The translations under genes were made by a program, and so were the position numbers. From positions 124,001-188,000 of the forward strand of contig CCNB01000044.1 in assembly GCA_000824785.1 (NCBI GenBank): 64,000 nucleotides of DNA. Reading direction: 5' to 3'. Below the pieces are notes generated by a model, which ran no database searches, was not told the origin of the DNA, and saw only the letters and a list, made by a program, of their open reading frames with translations. The number at the start of each line of letters is the position of its first letter. Position 1 is the stretch's first letter. Source of the DNA: Mesorhizobium plurifarium (GTDB lineage Bacteria; Pseudomonadota; Alphaproteobacteria; Rhizobiales; Rhizobiaceae). Shown piece after piece: positions 34,011 to 42,379 of the stretch.

Positions 34011-35351
34011 ATGAAGATGCAAGAAGGACGTCAGCTGCTGCTGGGGGCGATAGCCGACGACCTGACCGGAGGCTCCGAACTGGCGGCCATGTTGGTGGCG
34101 CGGGGCGTGCCGACCGGTTTTTCCACCGACGTCGACGCAGCGATCGCGCCGGATTCGCTTGCGCATGTCATTGCCCTGAAGACGCGTGTCATCCCCGCTG
34201 CCGATGCGGTCGACCGCGTCGTCGCGGCTGCGCGGCGCTTGCTGTCGGTGGGTTGCGATCAGATCTTCTTCAAGTATTGCGCCACCTTCGATTCCACGCC
34301 GGCTGGAAATATCGGGCCATGCGCCGAAGCGCTCGCCGACCTGCTTGGCGCCAAGCTGGTGCTGTTCTGCCCGGCGCTCTGCGAGACACAGCGCACCGTG
34401 TTCCAGGGCTACATGTTCGGCGGTTCGCAAATCCTGGCCGAATCGCCGAAGCGGTTCGATCCTCTCACCCCCATGACGGATTCCAACATCGTGCGCGTTC
34501 TCGCCGCGCAGAGCAGGAGCCGCGTCGGCCTCATCGCGCATCCGGTCGTCGATCGCGGTTCGAAGGCGATTGCGGAGCGTTGCGAGGCGCTGGCGCGGGA
34601 GGGGACGCGTTTCGCGGTGGTCGATACGATCTATGAACGCGATCTTGCCGCCATTGCCGAAGCGGCCGCCGAGATGCCGCTTATGACCGGAAATGCCTCG
34701 GTGGCGGCGCATCTGCCGACGTCGTGGCGACACAGCGGCAGGCTTGCGAATCCTCAGGCGGCGGAGTTGCCGGGCATCGAGGGTCCGGCCGTCGTCCTGG
34801 CGGGAAGCGTCGCGCCGCGGACCGCCGAGCAACTCGATCATTTCGGCCGGGAGAACGAGATCGTCAGCGTCGACCTTGCGCGGCTCATGGAGGGCGAAGA
34901 CCTCGGCGCGCCGGTGCTTGCGTCGGCCAAACGGGCGATCGCGGCCAACCGGCCGATCGCCATCGCGACAATGGCGCCGCAGCAGGAGGTCGAACGTTTG
35001 CAGGGCAAATACGGCCGCGACGTCGTGGCACGCGCGGCCGAGAATTTTCTCACCGAACTCGCGCACCGGCTGATCTTCGAGGGCGGTGTCAGGCGTATGG
35101 TCGTCGCCGGCGGCGAGACGGCCGGCGCCATCGTGCCCAGATTGCCCATCAGCCGCTTCACCGTCGGACCATACCAGGGCCTGGGGACGGGACGCATGAT
35201 CGCCGAAATGCCGTTTCAGGTCGGGCTGATGCTGAAGTCCGGCAAGCTCGGCGGGATCGATGTTTTTTCAACCGTGCTCGAGGAGATGCGCCGGCCGGCA
35301 AGGACCGAACCCTATCTCGAGCAATGGCCGCCAACGACGAGGGTGCAATGA
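34011..35351 (+). CDS. Four-carbon acid sugar kinase family protein (DUF1537, OtnK-like), copy 2
   Basis: A 446-residue kinase with LLGAIADDLTGGSELAAML at the N-terminus, FFKYCATFDSTPAGNIGPC in the substrate domain, and the nucleotide-domain motif MVVAGGETAGAIVPRLPI. It is clearly homologous to the protein at 11175. OtnK phosphorylates 3-oxo-tetronates before decarboxylation by OtnC. ATG 34011 has GAGAAG upstream. Its stop overlaps the ATG of the aldolase gene (ATGA), which is strong evidence of joint function. Confidence 0.92.
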   Translation: MKMQEGRQLLLGAIADDLTGGSELAAMLVARGVPTGFSTDVDAAIAPDSLAHVIALKTRVIPAADAVDRVVAAARRLLSVGCDQIFFKYCATFDSTPAGNIGPCAEALADLLGAKLVLFCPALCETQRTVFQGYMFGGSQILAESPKRFDPLTPMTDSNIVRVLAAQSRSRVGLIAHPVVDRGSKAIAERCEALAREGTRFAVVDTIYERDLAAIAEAAAEMPLMTGNASVAAHLPTSWRHSGRLANPQAAELPGIEGPAVVLAGSVAPRTAEQLDHFGRENEIVSVDLARLMEGEDLGAPVLASAKRAIAANRPIAIATMAPQQEVERLQGKYGRDVVARAAENFLTELAHRLIFEGGVRRMVVAGGETAGAIVPRLPISRFTVGPYQGLGTGRMIAEMPFQVGLMLKSGKLGGIDVFSTVLEEMRRPARTEPYLEQWPPTTRVQ

Positions 35352-35995
35352 AAGATCAATCCATGCGTCGATCGCTCGTCGACGCGACCCGCTCGATCGC
35401 TTCGAAGGGACTGAACAGCGGAACCTCGGGCAACATCAGCCTGCGGCTCGGCGAGGGCGGCATGCTGATCACCCCGACCGGGATTTCTCCGGAAAAACTC
35501 GATGCCGCCGCGATGGTCGAAATGACGCTCGAGGGCCGATGGGATGGGGATTTCCGTCCATCGAGCGAATGGAACATGCATGCGGCAATCTACCGGGCCT
35601 TCCCCCAGGCTCAGGCCGTCGTGCACGCTCACCCCGACCATTGCGTGGCCTTGTCGTGCCTCAGGCAGGGCCTGCCGGCGTTCCATTACATGATCGCCTC
35701 GTTCGGAGGCGATGACGTTCCTTGCTCGGACTACGCGCCCTTCGCCACGACGGACCTTGCCGGCGCCGTGGTGCGCACGCTCGCCGAACGCAACGCCTGC
35801 CTTATCGCCAATCACGGCATGATCGCCTACGGGCCGGATCTTGCCACCGCGCTCGCGCGAACCGAGAAATTGGAAACGCTCGCCAGGCAATACATGATTG
35901 CCAGCATGATGGGGCGCCCGGTGATGCTGACGGCCGATGAGCTCAGCGTGGTGAAGGACCGCTACAAGACCTATGGCCAGCAGCGGCCGGCCTAA
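35348..35995 (+). CDS. Class II aldolase/adducin family protein (OtnC-like 3-oxo-tetronate 4-phosphate decarboxylase type)
   Basis: A 215-residue zinc-dependent class II aldolase domain with GTSGNISLR (phosphate binding), the acid/base Glu in SSEWNMHAAIY, the metal ligands in VHAHPDHCVALSC and the third His in LIANHGMIAYG. The closest known role in this gene context is OtnC, which decarboxylates 3-oxo-tetronate 4-phosphate to dihydroxyacetone phosphate; L-fuculose-phosphate aldolase is the other relative. It overlaps the kinase gene by 4 bp. The family assignment is firm; the exact substrate is inferred from context. Confidence 0.9.
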   Translation: MKDQSMRRSLVDATRSIASKGLNSGTSGNISLRLGEGGMLITPTGISPEKLDAAAMVEMTLEGRWDGDFRPSSEWNMHAAIYRAFPQAQAVVHAHPDHCVALSCLRQGLPAFHYMIASFGGDDVPCSDYAPFATTDLAGAVVRTLAERNACLIANHGMIAYGPDLATALARTEKLETLARQYMIASMMGRPVMLTADELSVVKDRYKTYGQQRPA

Positions 35996-35996
35996 C

Positions 35997-36035
35997 GCAA
36001 TTCCAGAAACGTGTGGGCGGTTTTCCGTCCGGAAT
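35997..36035. repeat. Family B repeat, single-module copy 3
   Basis: The sequence has the GCAATTCCAG ... GCGGTTTTCCGTCCGGAAT module of the family B element (compare 15036-15078) and nothing of the other module. It begins 2 bp after the stop of the class II aldolase gene, at the convergent end with the PotA-like gene. Confidence 0.55.
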
Positions 36036-36075
36036 CGGTCGACACTGCCTGGCTAACTTTTTCAAGCGGTCGCGG

Positions 36076-37197
36076 CTACTCCGCCAGGATGGTCATGTCG
36101 TCGACGGACCAGCCGATATCCACCGAGCTGCCGGTCTCGAACACTTCGGTGTTGTGCTGGGGCAGCGCCCGGACCTTGAGCAGGCAACCGGCATCCTTCA
36201 GCTCCACGCGATATCGGATGCTGCCGGGCGTATAGAGGCTCTCACGCACGACGCCCGTGAAGGAGTTCGCCAGGCCGCGAGCCTTCGGGCCGATGGTGAT
36301 GCGTTCGGGCCTGATGCATGCGAAGCGGCCTGGTCCGCCATCCTCGCCGGTTCGGATGACCGCTTCGGTCCCGCCTTCGAGCGTGATGCGGCAGGTCTGG
36401 TCGGCCTGTCTCGCCGACGCTGTCTTGATCGGGAAAATGGAAGCCTCGCCGAGGAATTCGGCGACGAAGCGGCTCTTCGGCTGTTCGTAGAGCGAGCGCG
36501 GGCTGCCAATCTGCGTCATGGCGCCGTCACGCATGATGGCGATGCGGTCGGCCAGGAATGCCGCTTCCTGCTGGTCATGGGTGACATAGATGACGGTCGC
36601 GCCCAGCTCCTGCTGGAAGCGCTTGATCTCTTCCTGCATCTCGTCGCGCAGATTCTTGTCCAGCGCGCCCAGCGGCTCGTCCATCAAAAGGATCGAGGGC
36701 TGATAGATGGAAGCCCGCGCCAGCGCGATGCGCTGCTGCTGGCCGCCGGAGAGCTCCGAAGGCATGCGCGACGCGAAGGCTTCCAGCCGGACCATGGCCA
36801 GGCTTTCGCGCACGCGCTTTGCGATCTCATCCTTGGCGACGCCGCGGATCTTCAGCGGATAGGCGACGTTCTGGGCGACCGAGAGGTGCGGGAACAGGGC
36901 ATAGTTCTGGAACACCATGCCGATGTTGCGGCGATAGATCGGCTCGGGGACGATGTCGCGCCCATCGACCACGATGCGCCCCGCGCTCGGGTCGATATAG
37001 CCGGCGATCATGCCGAGCAGCGTTGATTTTCCCGAGCCGCTCGGTCCGATGATGGCAAAGAAATCGCCGGACGCGATCTCGACGGATGTCGGGACGACGG
37101 CTTCGAAATTGTTGTAGCGCTTGCAAAGGTTATGGATCGAAACCGCGGCCCCTCCCGCGGCACGGCTTTCCGCTGTCGTTGCCGATCGGCTTACCAT
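36076..37197 (-). CDS. ABC transporter ATP-binding protein (PotA/spermidine-putrescine type)
   Basis: A 373-residue ATPase with Walker A GPSGSGKST, signature LSGGQQQRIALARA, Walker B ILLMDEPLGALD and H-loop IYVTHDQQEA, followed by a C-terminal TOBE-like domain (about residues 270-370) typical of PotA/FbpC-type importers. I chose ATG 37197 because AGGA lies 8 bases before it; ATG 37206 is the alternative but has that site too close. It is the last gene of the leftward PotD-B-C-A-like operon, 10 bp from the permease stop. Confidence 0.9.
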   Translation of the reverse strand: MVSRSATTAESRAAGGAAVSIHNLCKRYNNFEAVVPTSVEIASGDFFAIIGPSGSGKSTLLGMIAGYIDPSAGRIVVDGRDIVPEPIYRRNIGMVFQNYALFPHLSVAQNVAYPLKIRGVAKDEIAKRVRESLAMVRLEAFASRMPSELSGGQQQRIALARASIYQPSILLMDEPLGALDKNLRDEMQEEIKRFQQELGATVIYVTHDQQEAAFLADRIAIMRDGAMTQIGSPRSLYEQPKSRFVAEFLGEASIFPIKTASARQADQTCRITLEGGTEAVIRTGEDGGPGRFACIRPERITIGPKARGLANSFTGVVRESLYTPGSIRYRVELKDAGCLLKVRALPQHNTEVFETGSSVDIGWSVDDMTILAE

Positions 37198-37207
37198 CTG
37201 CAGCATC

Positions 37208-38014
37208 CTAATTGTCCTTGTCGAGACGCGGCAACAGCGTTGCCGCAAGAATGAGTAGGCTTGTCACCGCAAGAATGACGCTGGCCGCGGCGGCGATTTC
37301 TGGTGTGACCTGGAAATTGAGCTGTTCCCAAAGCAGCAATGGCAGCGTGCGGGTCGACGGGCTGCTCAGGAACAGAGCCAGCACCAGCTCGTCCAGCGAG
37401 GCCGCGAACGCGAAGATGAAGCCGGCGATGACGGCCGGACGGATCATCGGAAAGGTGATCAGCCTGAAAGTCTGGAAGGCGTTCGCCCCCAGGGTCATCG
37501 AGGCGATCTCGATGCGGTTCGAATAGGAGGTGAGCGCACCGCAAACCGTGATGAAAGGGAAGGGCAAGCCGATGACGGCATGCGCCAGGATGACGGCCCA
37601 TAATGTCCCCTGGAGGCCCAGCCACACGCTGATCGGAAACAGCCCGATCGCAAGAACGATCTGCGGCAGCACTGCGGGCGCGATCGAAAGCGCGCTGACG
37701 ATCGCCGAGCCCGGCGCCCCGGCCCGCACGACCGCAAGCGCCGTCGAAATCCCGGCAACGGTCGCGAGCGCCGCCGCGGACGCGCCGATCATCATGCTGT
37801 TCAAGATCGCCGACCGATAATCGTCGTTGCCGATGAACTGCTGGTACCAGCGCAGCGAAAAGTCGTTCGGCGGAAACGACAGATAGGATTTGCTCTGGAA
37901 GGACACCGCCACCACGACCAGGATGGGCACCAGAAATCCGATCAGGATCGCGCCCACCAGCCCGGTCAGGAACCGGCTCCAGGCAGCCCATAGCCTTTTC
38001 TCCGAAACGCTCAT
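37208..38014 (-). CDS. ABC transporter permease (PotC type)
   Basis: A 268-residue permease with about six membrane helices and the coupling loop IEIASMTLGANAFQTFRLITFPMIRPA (EAA motif). The ATG at 38014 overlaps the stop of the preceding permease (ATGA). Together with the PotB-type subunit it forms the channel of a spermidine/putrescine/2-aminoethylphosphonate-class importer. The C-terminal helix ends in LLPRLDKDN. Confidence 0.92.
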   Translation of the reverse strand: MSVSEKRLWAAWSRFLTGLVGAILIGFLVPILVVVAVSFQSKSYLSFPPNDFSLRWYQQFIGNDDYRSAILNSMMIGASAAALATVAGISTALAVVRAGAPGSAIVSALSIAPAVLPQIVLAIGLFPISVWLGLQGTLWAVILAHAVIGLPFPFITVCGALTSYSNRIEIASMTLGANAFQTFRLITFPMIRPAVIAGFIFAFAASLDELVLALFLSSPSTRTLPLLLWEQLNFQVTPEIAAAASVILAVTSLLILAATLLPRLDKDN

Positions 38015-38850
38015 GCGAACACTCCAGACCGCGCCTTGCCCCTGCGCCGGGAAGCCAGCTGGCTGAGCCGCAGAAGCGCGAAGATGACGATCGTCAGCAA
38101 AAGCACGATGATGGCCAGAGCCGATGCAAGCGGCCAGTCCAGCAGCCTGTTGGCCTGCTCGCTGATCAGCATCGAGACCACGGTCAAATCGCCCCCCAGA
38201 AGCGAAGGCGTTACGAAGAAGCCCAGCGAGGTGACGAAGACGATCGTGCAGCCGACCGCGACGTTGGGCATCGACAGCGGCAGGGTGACGGCCAGGAACT
38301 GGCGCCAGGGATTCGCGCCGAGCACGGCGGCGGCGCGCGGCAGGTTGGGGTCGATGGCGCGCAGGCCGTTGAGGATCGGCACGACGATGAACGGCACCAT
38401 GATGTAGGTCATGGCGATCATCAGCCCCAGCCCGTTGTCGATGAAGCGGATGGGGTCCTCGATCAAGCCGATGCCCAGAAGGATCGAATTCACCGGCCCT
38501 TTGCGGCCAAGCAGGATCATCCATGCGAAAGAGCGGATGACGGTACTGGCCCAGAAAGGCAGGAAGATGAGGAATATGCCGATCGTCGCCCATCGCCCCC
38601 TGAGCCGTGCCAGAACGTAGGCGATCGGATATCCGATCAGCAGCGACAGGATCGTCACCATCGCGGCAACGTAGAAGGTGTTGTAGAGAACGGTCCGGAT
38701 GCCCTGATCGGTCACGACCTTGACGTACTCGGCTCCGATCCCGTGCTGGCCGCTGAAACTCTCGGTCCCGATCACCGCCATCGGCGCGAGGAAGAAGGGC
38801 GTCAGCAGCAGCGCGACGGGAAGATAAAGCAGGAAGCTGCGTTGCTTCAT
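38011..38850 (-). CDS. ABC transporter permease (PotB type)
   Basis: A 279-residue permease with a signal-anchor first helix (LLYLPVALLLTPFFLAPMAVIG), five further membrane helices and the EAA loop NLPRAAAVLGANPWRQFLAVTLPLSMP. It overlaps the PotC-type gene by 4 bp. A 149-bp gap with a stem-loop separates it from the binding-protein gene. Confidence 0.92.
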   Translation of the reverse strand: MKQRSFLLYLPVALLLTPFFLAPMAVIGTESFSGQHGIGAEYVKVVTDQGIRTVLYNTFYVAAMVTILSLLIGYPIAYVLARLRGRWATIGIFLIFLPFWASTVIRSFAWMILLGRKGPVNSILLGIGLIEDPIRFIDNGLGLMIAMTYIMVPFIVVPILNGLRAIDPNLPRAAAVLGANPWRQFLAVTLPLSMPNVAVGCTIVFVTSLGFFVTPSLLGGDLTVVSMLISEQANRLLDWPLASALAIIVLLLTIVIFALLRLSQLASRRRGKARSGVFA

Positions 38851-38948
38851 GGCGTGGACAAGTCCTGACTCGTGGATCCGTATGTCGGGGCCATTTCAGT
38901 GGATCGTTGCGCTCCTGCGCAAGCGAGCGGCAGCGATTTCAACGACAG

Positions 38949-38981
38949 AACTGCGCGGGCGACAGAATCACTCGCGCAGTT
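38949..38981 (-). terminator. Stem-loop between binding-protein and permease genes (attenuating or mRNA-stabilising)
   Basis: A perfect 9-bp stem AACTGCGCG/CGCGCAGTT with a 15-nt loop lies 18 bp after the stop of the periplasmic binding protein and ahead of the permease genes. No T-run follows. Such hairpins commonly lower expression of the membrane subunits relative to the binding protein or protect the upstream mRNA; here this is inferred from position. Confidence 0.45.
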
Positions 38982-38999
38982 CCGAGCCGGATGTTCAGC

Positions 39000-40058
39000 C
39001 TATTTCGCCACGACCCAGGTGTTGAAGCGGTCGTAGATCTTCGTGCCGTTCTCGTGCCAGTAGTCGCCATTGATGGCGATCGAAAGCTTCCGGTTCTCCG
39101 GAGAGCTCGGCATGCGCGCACGCTCTTCCGCGGACAGGATGTCGAAGGCCTTGTCGTTCGTCGGTCCGTAAGGGATCAGCTTGGAGAAGGCAGCCTGGAC
39201 TTCGGGGTCCATGCAGTGGGCGATGAACTTCATGGCGGTGTCGCGGTTGCGCCCGCCTTTCGGCAGACTCCAGATGCCCGGCGTATGGAGCGAGTAGTCG
39301 AACGTGTAGTCGATCGGGCCGCCCTGTTGCTTGACCGGGTCGACGCGGCCGTTCCAGCACATGCCGAAATCGGCGTCGCCATTGGCCAGAAGCTGCGCGC
39401 TCTGGGCCCCGGACGTCCACCAGGTGATCGAGGACCGGATGCCGTCGAGCATCGCGAAAGCCCGGTCGATGTCGATCGGATAGAGCTTGTCCAGCGTCTG
39501 GCCGGCACCGAGGGCCGCCACTTCCATGGTTTGCGCGGCGTTCTTCCAGAGCGTCCTGCGCCCCTTGACCTTGGGGTCGAAAAACTCCTGCCAGTTCTTC
39601 GGCCGGCCATCCTCGGCCGAATCCGTGTTCCAGCTCAGAACGCAACCGGCGATGTAGCACGACGTCCAGTATTTGCTGACGGCGCCGTCGATCAGGCCGT
39701 CCTTCGGCACGACGCTGTAATCGATCTCGTCCAGAAGACCCGCGACGGCGAGCGGCGCCGCTTCCGAGGAGTCCGTATCGGTGACATCGATGTCGACCGC
39801 GCCGGCCTCGACCATCGCCTTCAGCCGTGCGCCTTCCATGTAGGGGGCGCTGATGATCTTGATGCCGGTCTTCTTCTCGAACGTATCGAAGCATGCCGCC
39901 TTGAAGGCATCGCCCAGCGCGCCGCCGCCATTGGCGACGGAAAGCGAGGTGGGAGCCGCCCGGCCGATTGCCGGCATTGCAAGAAAGGATGCCGCGGCCG
40001 TCCCGGCCCCAAGCTTGAGAACGCTGCGTCTGCTCAGACCATTCCTGATCATGTCCAT
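39000..40058 (-). CDS. ABC transporter substrate-binding protein (PotD type, Tat signal)
   Basis: A 352-residue periplasmic binding protein. The N-terminus has a twin-arginine pattern (SRRSVLKLGAGTAAASFL) and cleavage after IGRAA around residue 34. The mature protein has the extracellular solute-binding fold of the polyamine/iron/phosphonate class, with NGGGALGDAFKAACFDTFEKKTG, WTSCYIAGCVLSWNTD and YSLHTPGIWSLPKGGRN. AGGGGA precedes the ATG. The ligand is not predictable: the acidic polyamine-binding residues cannot be aligned by eye. A 21-codon ORF lies just upstream. Confidence 0.92.
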   Translation of the reverse strand: MDMIRNGLSRRSVLKLGAGTAAASFLAMPAIGRAAPTSLSVANGGGALGDAFKAACFDTFEKKTGIKIISAPYMEGARLKAMVEAGAVDIDVTDTDSSEAAPLAVAGLLDEIDYSVVPKDGLIDGAVSKYWTSCYIAGCVLSWNTDSAEDGRPKNWQEFFDPKVKGRRTLWKNAAQTMEVAALGAGQTLDKLYPIDIDRAFAMLDGIRSSITWWTSGAQSAQLLANGDADFGMCWNGRVDPVKQQGGPIDYTFDYSLHTPGIWSLPKGGRNRDTAMKFIAHCMDPEVQAAFSKLIPYGPTNDKAFDILSAEERARMPSSPENRKLSIAINGDYWHENGTKIYDRFNTWVVAK

Positions 40059-40102
40059 GGATTCCCCTTTTTGGCTTTGATTTCCTGTTGGTGGCGCCGC
40101 TT

Positions 40103-40168
40103 CTACCAGCCGATCGAACCGAGATTGCCTTGGGCAAGTCCGGCTTCTCCTTCGATCAACCCTGCCAT
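40103..40168 (-). CDS. Possible 21-residue leader peptide or small protein upstream of the PotD-type gene
   Basis: An ORF of 21 codons plus stop, starting MAGLIEGE and ending GNLGSIGW. It has an excellent ribosome-binding site (AAGGAG, 6 bases before ATG) and ends 44 bp before the binding-protein start, on the same strand and probably in the same transcript. The peptide is glycine-rich and acidic, with a C-terminal Trp. It does not match the trpL leader or PqqA as I know them. It could be a regulatory leader, a small protein or a modified-peptide precursor; codon choice is less GC-biased than in the neighbours, so it may also be a chance ORF. Confidence 0.4.
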   Translation of the reverse strand: MAGLIEGEAGLAQGNLGSIGW

Positions 40169-40342
40169 TGGCATCTCCTTATATGTTCGGCGCTGCAGGC
40201 CGGTCTGCGCGAGCCTGGCCGGCTGACGCATTCCGCCTTCGATATTTGTAGCTGAAACGGAAGCGGCAATCCATCGGATTCATCGTTGATAGCAGATATT
40301 TTTCTTGCTATAGCCTGCCTCGAAAACAGGGGTCACATATCC

Positions 40343-41626
40343 ATGCCTTGGTCGAACAGCCGCAATTCTGAACTTCTGGAGCGTGCCAGGCGCGTTATAC
40401 CAGGTGGAATGTATGGTCATGAATCTACAGCGCTTTTGCCGCCGGACTTTCCGCAGTTCTTCAGTCGCGCCAGCGGCACCCGGCTGTGGGACGTCGATGG
40501 CAATGAATATATCGACTATCTCAGCGCGTATGGACCGAATCTATTTGGCTATGGAAACGTCGATATCGAGGCCGCCGCACGCAGGCAGGCGGAACTCGGC
40601 GACACCATGACCGGACCGTCCTATCTGATGGTCGAATTGGCCGAGGCGATGGTCTCGATGGTCTCGCACGCCGACTGGGCCATGTTCTGCAAGAACGGCA
40701 GCGACGCGACATCCATGGCGATGACGATCGCGCGGGCCTACTCCAAGCGTCGCAAGATCCTGGTCGCCACCGGCGCTTATCATGGCTCGCAGCCATGGTG
40801 CACGCCGAACCGCACCGGCATCGTCGACGACGAGCGCAAGCAGATCATCACCTACGAATACAACAATCTGGAAAGCCTCGAGGCAGCGGTGCGCTCGGCA
40901 GAGGGCGACGTCGCCGGAATCTTCGCGACACCCTTCAAGCATGAGGTCTTTGCCGACCAGCTGATCCCATCCGAGGATTTCGCAAAAGCCGTCCGGAAGA
41001 TCTGCGACAACCTCGATGCGCCGCTCATCGTCGACGACGTTCGCGCAGGCTTCAGGCTGGCCCGCGACTGCTCATGGTCGATCCTTGGCGTCGAGCCGGA
41101 CATCAGTTGCTGGGGCAAGGCGATCGCCAACGGTCATCCGATTTCGGCGATGATGGGCTCGCAGCGTTTCTACGCGGCCGCCCGGTCGATCTTCGCCACC
41201 GGATCCTTCTGGTTTTCGGCCGTGCCGATGGCGGCAGGCCTGGAAACGCTTCGGCTGATCCGCGAGACCGGATACCTGGAAAGCACGGTCGAATTGGGAA
41301 ACCGGCTGAGGGCAGGGCTCGAGGAACAGGCGGTGTCCTTCGGTTTCTCCTTGCGCCAGACCGGCCCGGTGCAGATGCCGCAAATCTTGTTCCACGAAGA
41401 TCCCGATATGCGCCTCGGCTATGCCTGGGTGGCAAGCGCGCTCAAGCATGGCGTGTACTTCCATCCCTACCACAACATGTTCCTGAACGCCGCCATGACG
41501 GCTGCCGATATCGATCAGACGCTGAAGGCAAGTGAGCGGGCCTTTGCGGAACTGAAGGCGGAACGCACGCGTATCCCGGCGAACGAAAACCCGCTGGTGT
41601 TGGCCAGGCTCAAGATCGCTCGCTGA
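40343..41626 (+). CDS. Class III aminotransferase, glutamate-1-semialdehyde aminomutase-like
   Basis: A 427-residue fold-I PLP enzyme of the HemL/aminomutase subgroup. Marks are RVIPGGMYGHES at the N-terminus, FCKNGSDATSMAMTIARA, the PLP Asp in IVDDVRAGFR and the PLP Lys in SCWGKAIANGHPISAMMGS. It is not the heme-biosynthesis enzyme: the context is catabolic. AGGGG precedes ATG 40343. It is divergent from the PotD-type operon, so the imported compound may be its amine substrate (inference). A strong hairpin follows its stop. Confidence 0.9.
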   Translation: MPWSNSRNSELLERARRVIPGGMYGHESTALLPPDFPQFFSRASGTRLWDVDGNEYIDYLSAYGPNLFGYGNVDIEAAARRQAELGDTMTGPSYLMVELAEAMVSMVSHADWAMFCKNGSDATSMAMTIARAYSKRRKILVATGAYHGSQPWCTPNRTGIVDDERKQIITYEYNNLESLEAAVRSAEGDVAGIFATPFKHEVFADQLIPSEDFAKAVRKICDNLDAPLIVDDVRAGFRLARDCSWSILGVEPDISCWGKAIANGHPISAMMGSQRFYAAARSIFATGSFWFSAVPMAAGLETLRLIRETGYLESTVELGNRLRAGLEEQAVSFGFSLRQTGPVQMPQILFHEDPDMRLGYAWVASALKHGVYFHPYHNMFLNAAMTAADIDQTLKASERAFAELKAERTRIPANENPLVLARLKIAR

Positions 41627-41645
41627 TAACCGCTCGCGAGCCGCC

Positions 41646-41670
41646 GGCGATCCGCTCATGGCGGATCGCC
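41646..41670 (+). terminator. Hairpin after the aminomutase-like gene
   Basis: A perfect 10-bp GC-rich stem (GGCGATCCGC/GCGGATCGCC) with a 5-nt loop begins 20 bp after the stop codon. No T-run follows, so termination efficiency is uncertain. The RutE-like gene begins 95 bp downstream and could still receive read-through. Confidence 0.5.
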
Positions 41671-41765
41671 GCGCTACGGCGGCAACCGTGGGACTGTCGG
41701 CGTCTCTCGCTCGGCTTGAGGCGGCGCGTCCCATCGACTTCATGTTCAAGGATCGAAGGGTCGCG

Positions 41766-42335
41766 ATGAACGACTTCAGCATTTTCACGACGGCTCGCAC
41801 CCACAACAAGTGGACAGACAAGCCTGTGTCCGACGAGACGCTTCGCCGGCTCTACGACCTTCTGAAAATGGCGCCGACGTCGGCGAACTGCTCGCCGGGC
41901 CGGTTCGTCTTCGTCAAGTCGCCCGAGGCCAAGGAAAAGCTGAGGCCTGCCTTGAGCAGCGGTAATGCCGCAAAGACGATGGCGGCGCCGGTTACCGCCA
42001 TCGTCGCCTATGACGAAGCCTTCTATGATCGGCTGCCGCAATTGTTTCCGCATACCGACGCGCGCTCGTGGTTCACGTCGAGCCCCGAAGTCGCGCATGA
42101 AACCGCGTTTCGCAACGGCACGCTGCAGGGTGGCTATCTGATCATCGCCGCGCGCATGCTCGGCCTCGATGCGGGACCGATGTCGGGTTTCAAGAACCGG
42201 ATTGTCGACGAGGCCTTCTTCGCCGGGACAAGCTGGAAAAGCAATTTCCTGGTCAATCTGGGTTATGGCGACCCGGCGGGCCTGTTCGCGAGGCTTCCGC
42301 GTCTCGACTTCGACGAAGCCTGCAAGATCGCCTGA
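41766..42335 (+). CDS. Nitroreductase family protein (RutE/HadB-like malonic semialdehyde reductase type)
   Basis: A 189-residue FMN-dependent nitroreductase-fold protein. TTARTHNKWTDKPVSDETLRRLYDLLKMAPTSANCSPGRFVFV and AARMLGLDAGPMSGFKN are typical of RutE, which reduces 3-oxopropanoate (malonic semialdehyde) to 3-hydroxypropanoate. ATG 41766, with GAAGGG upstream, matches the usual length of about 190-195 residues. It follows the aminomutase-like gene on the same strand; transamination of a beta-amino acid would create just such a semialdehyde, which supports the pairing (inference). Confidence 0.88.
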   Translation: MNDFSIFTTARTHNKWTDKPVSDETLRRLYDLLKMAPTSANCSPGRFVFVKSPEAKEKLRPALSSGNAAKTMAAPVTAIVAYDEAFYDRLPQLFPHTDARSWFTSSPEVAHETAFRNGTLQGGYLIIAARMLGLDAGPMSGFKNRIVDEAFFAGTSWKSNFLVNLGYGDPAGLFARLPRLDFDEACKIA

Positions 42336-42350
42336 TCGCGCCAAAGCAAA

Positions 42351-42374
42351 GCCGCCGCATCGGTCCGCGGCGGC
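42351..42374 (+). terminator. Hairpin after the RutE-like gene
   Basis: An 8-bp stem GCCGCCGC/GCGGCGGC with an 8-nt loop starts 15 bp after the stop. It is followed at 42380 by a family B repeat. It sits between convergent genes and could act in both directions. No T-run is present. Confidence 0.45.
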
Positions 42375-42379
42375 TCAAA

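Noticed and set aside
40103..40168. trpL-type leader or PqqA precursor peptide.
   Set aside because: There is no run of Trp codons and no Glu/Tyr pair as in PqqA, and no pqq or trp genes are nearby.
40289..40311. ATAGCA-N11-TGCTAT repeat (T-N11-A form) as a LysR operator before the aminomutase-like gene.
   Set aside because: The arms are only 6 bp, and no LysR gene is adjacent; such short repeats are expected by chance in AT-rich promoters.
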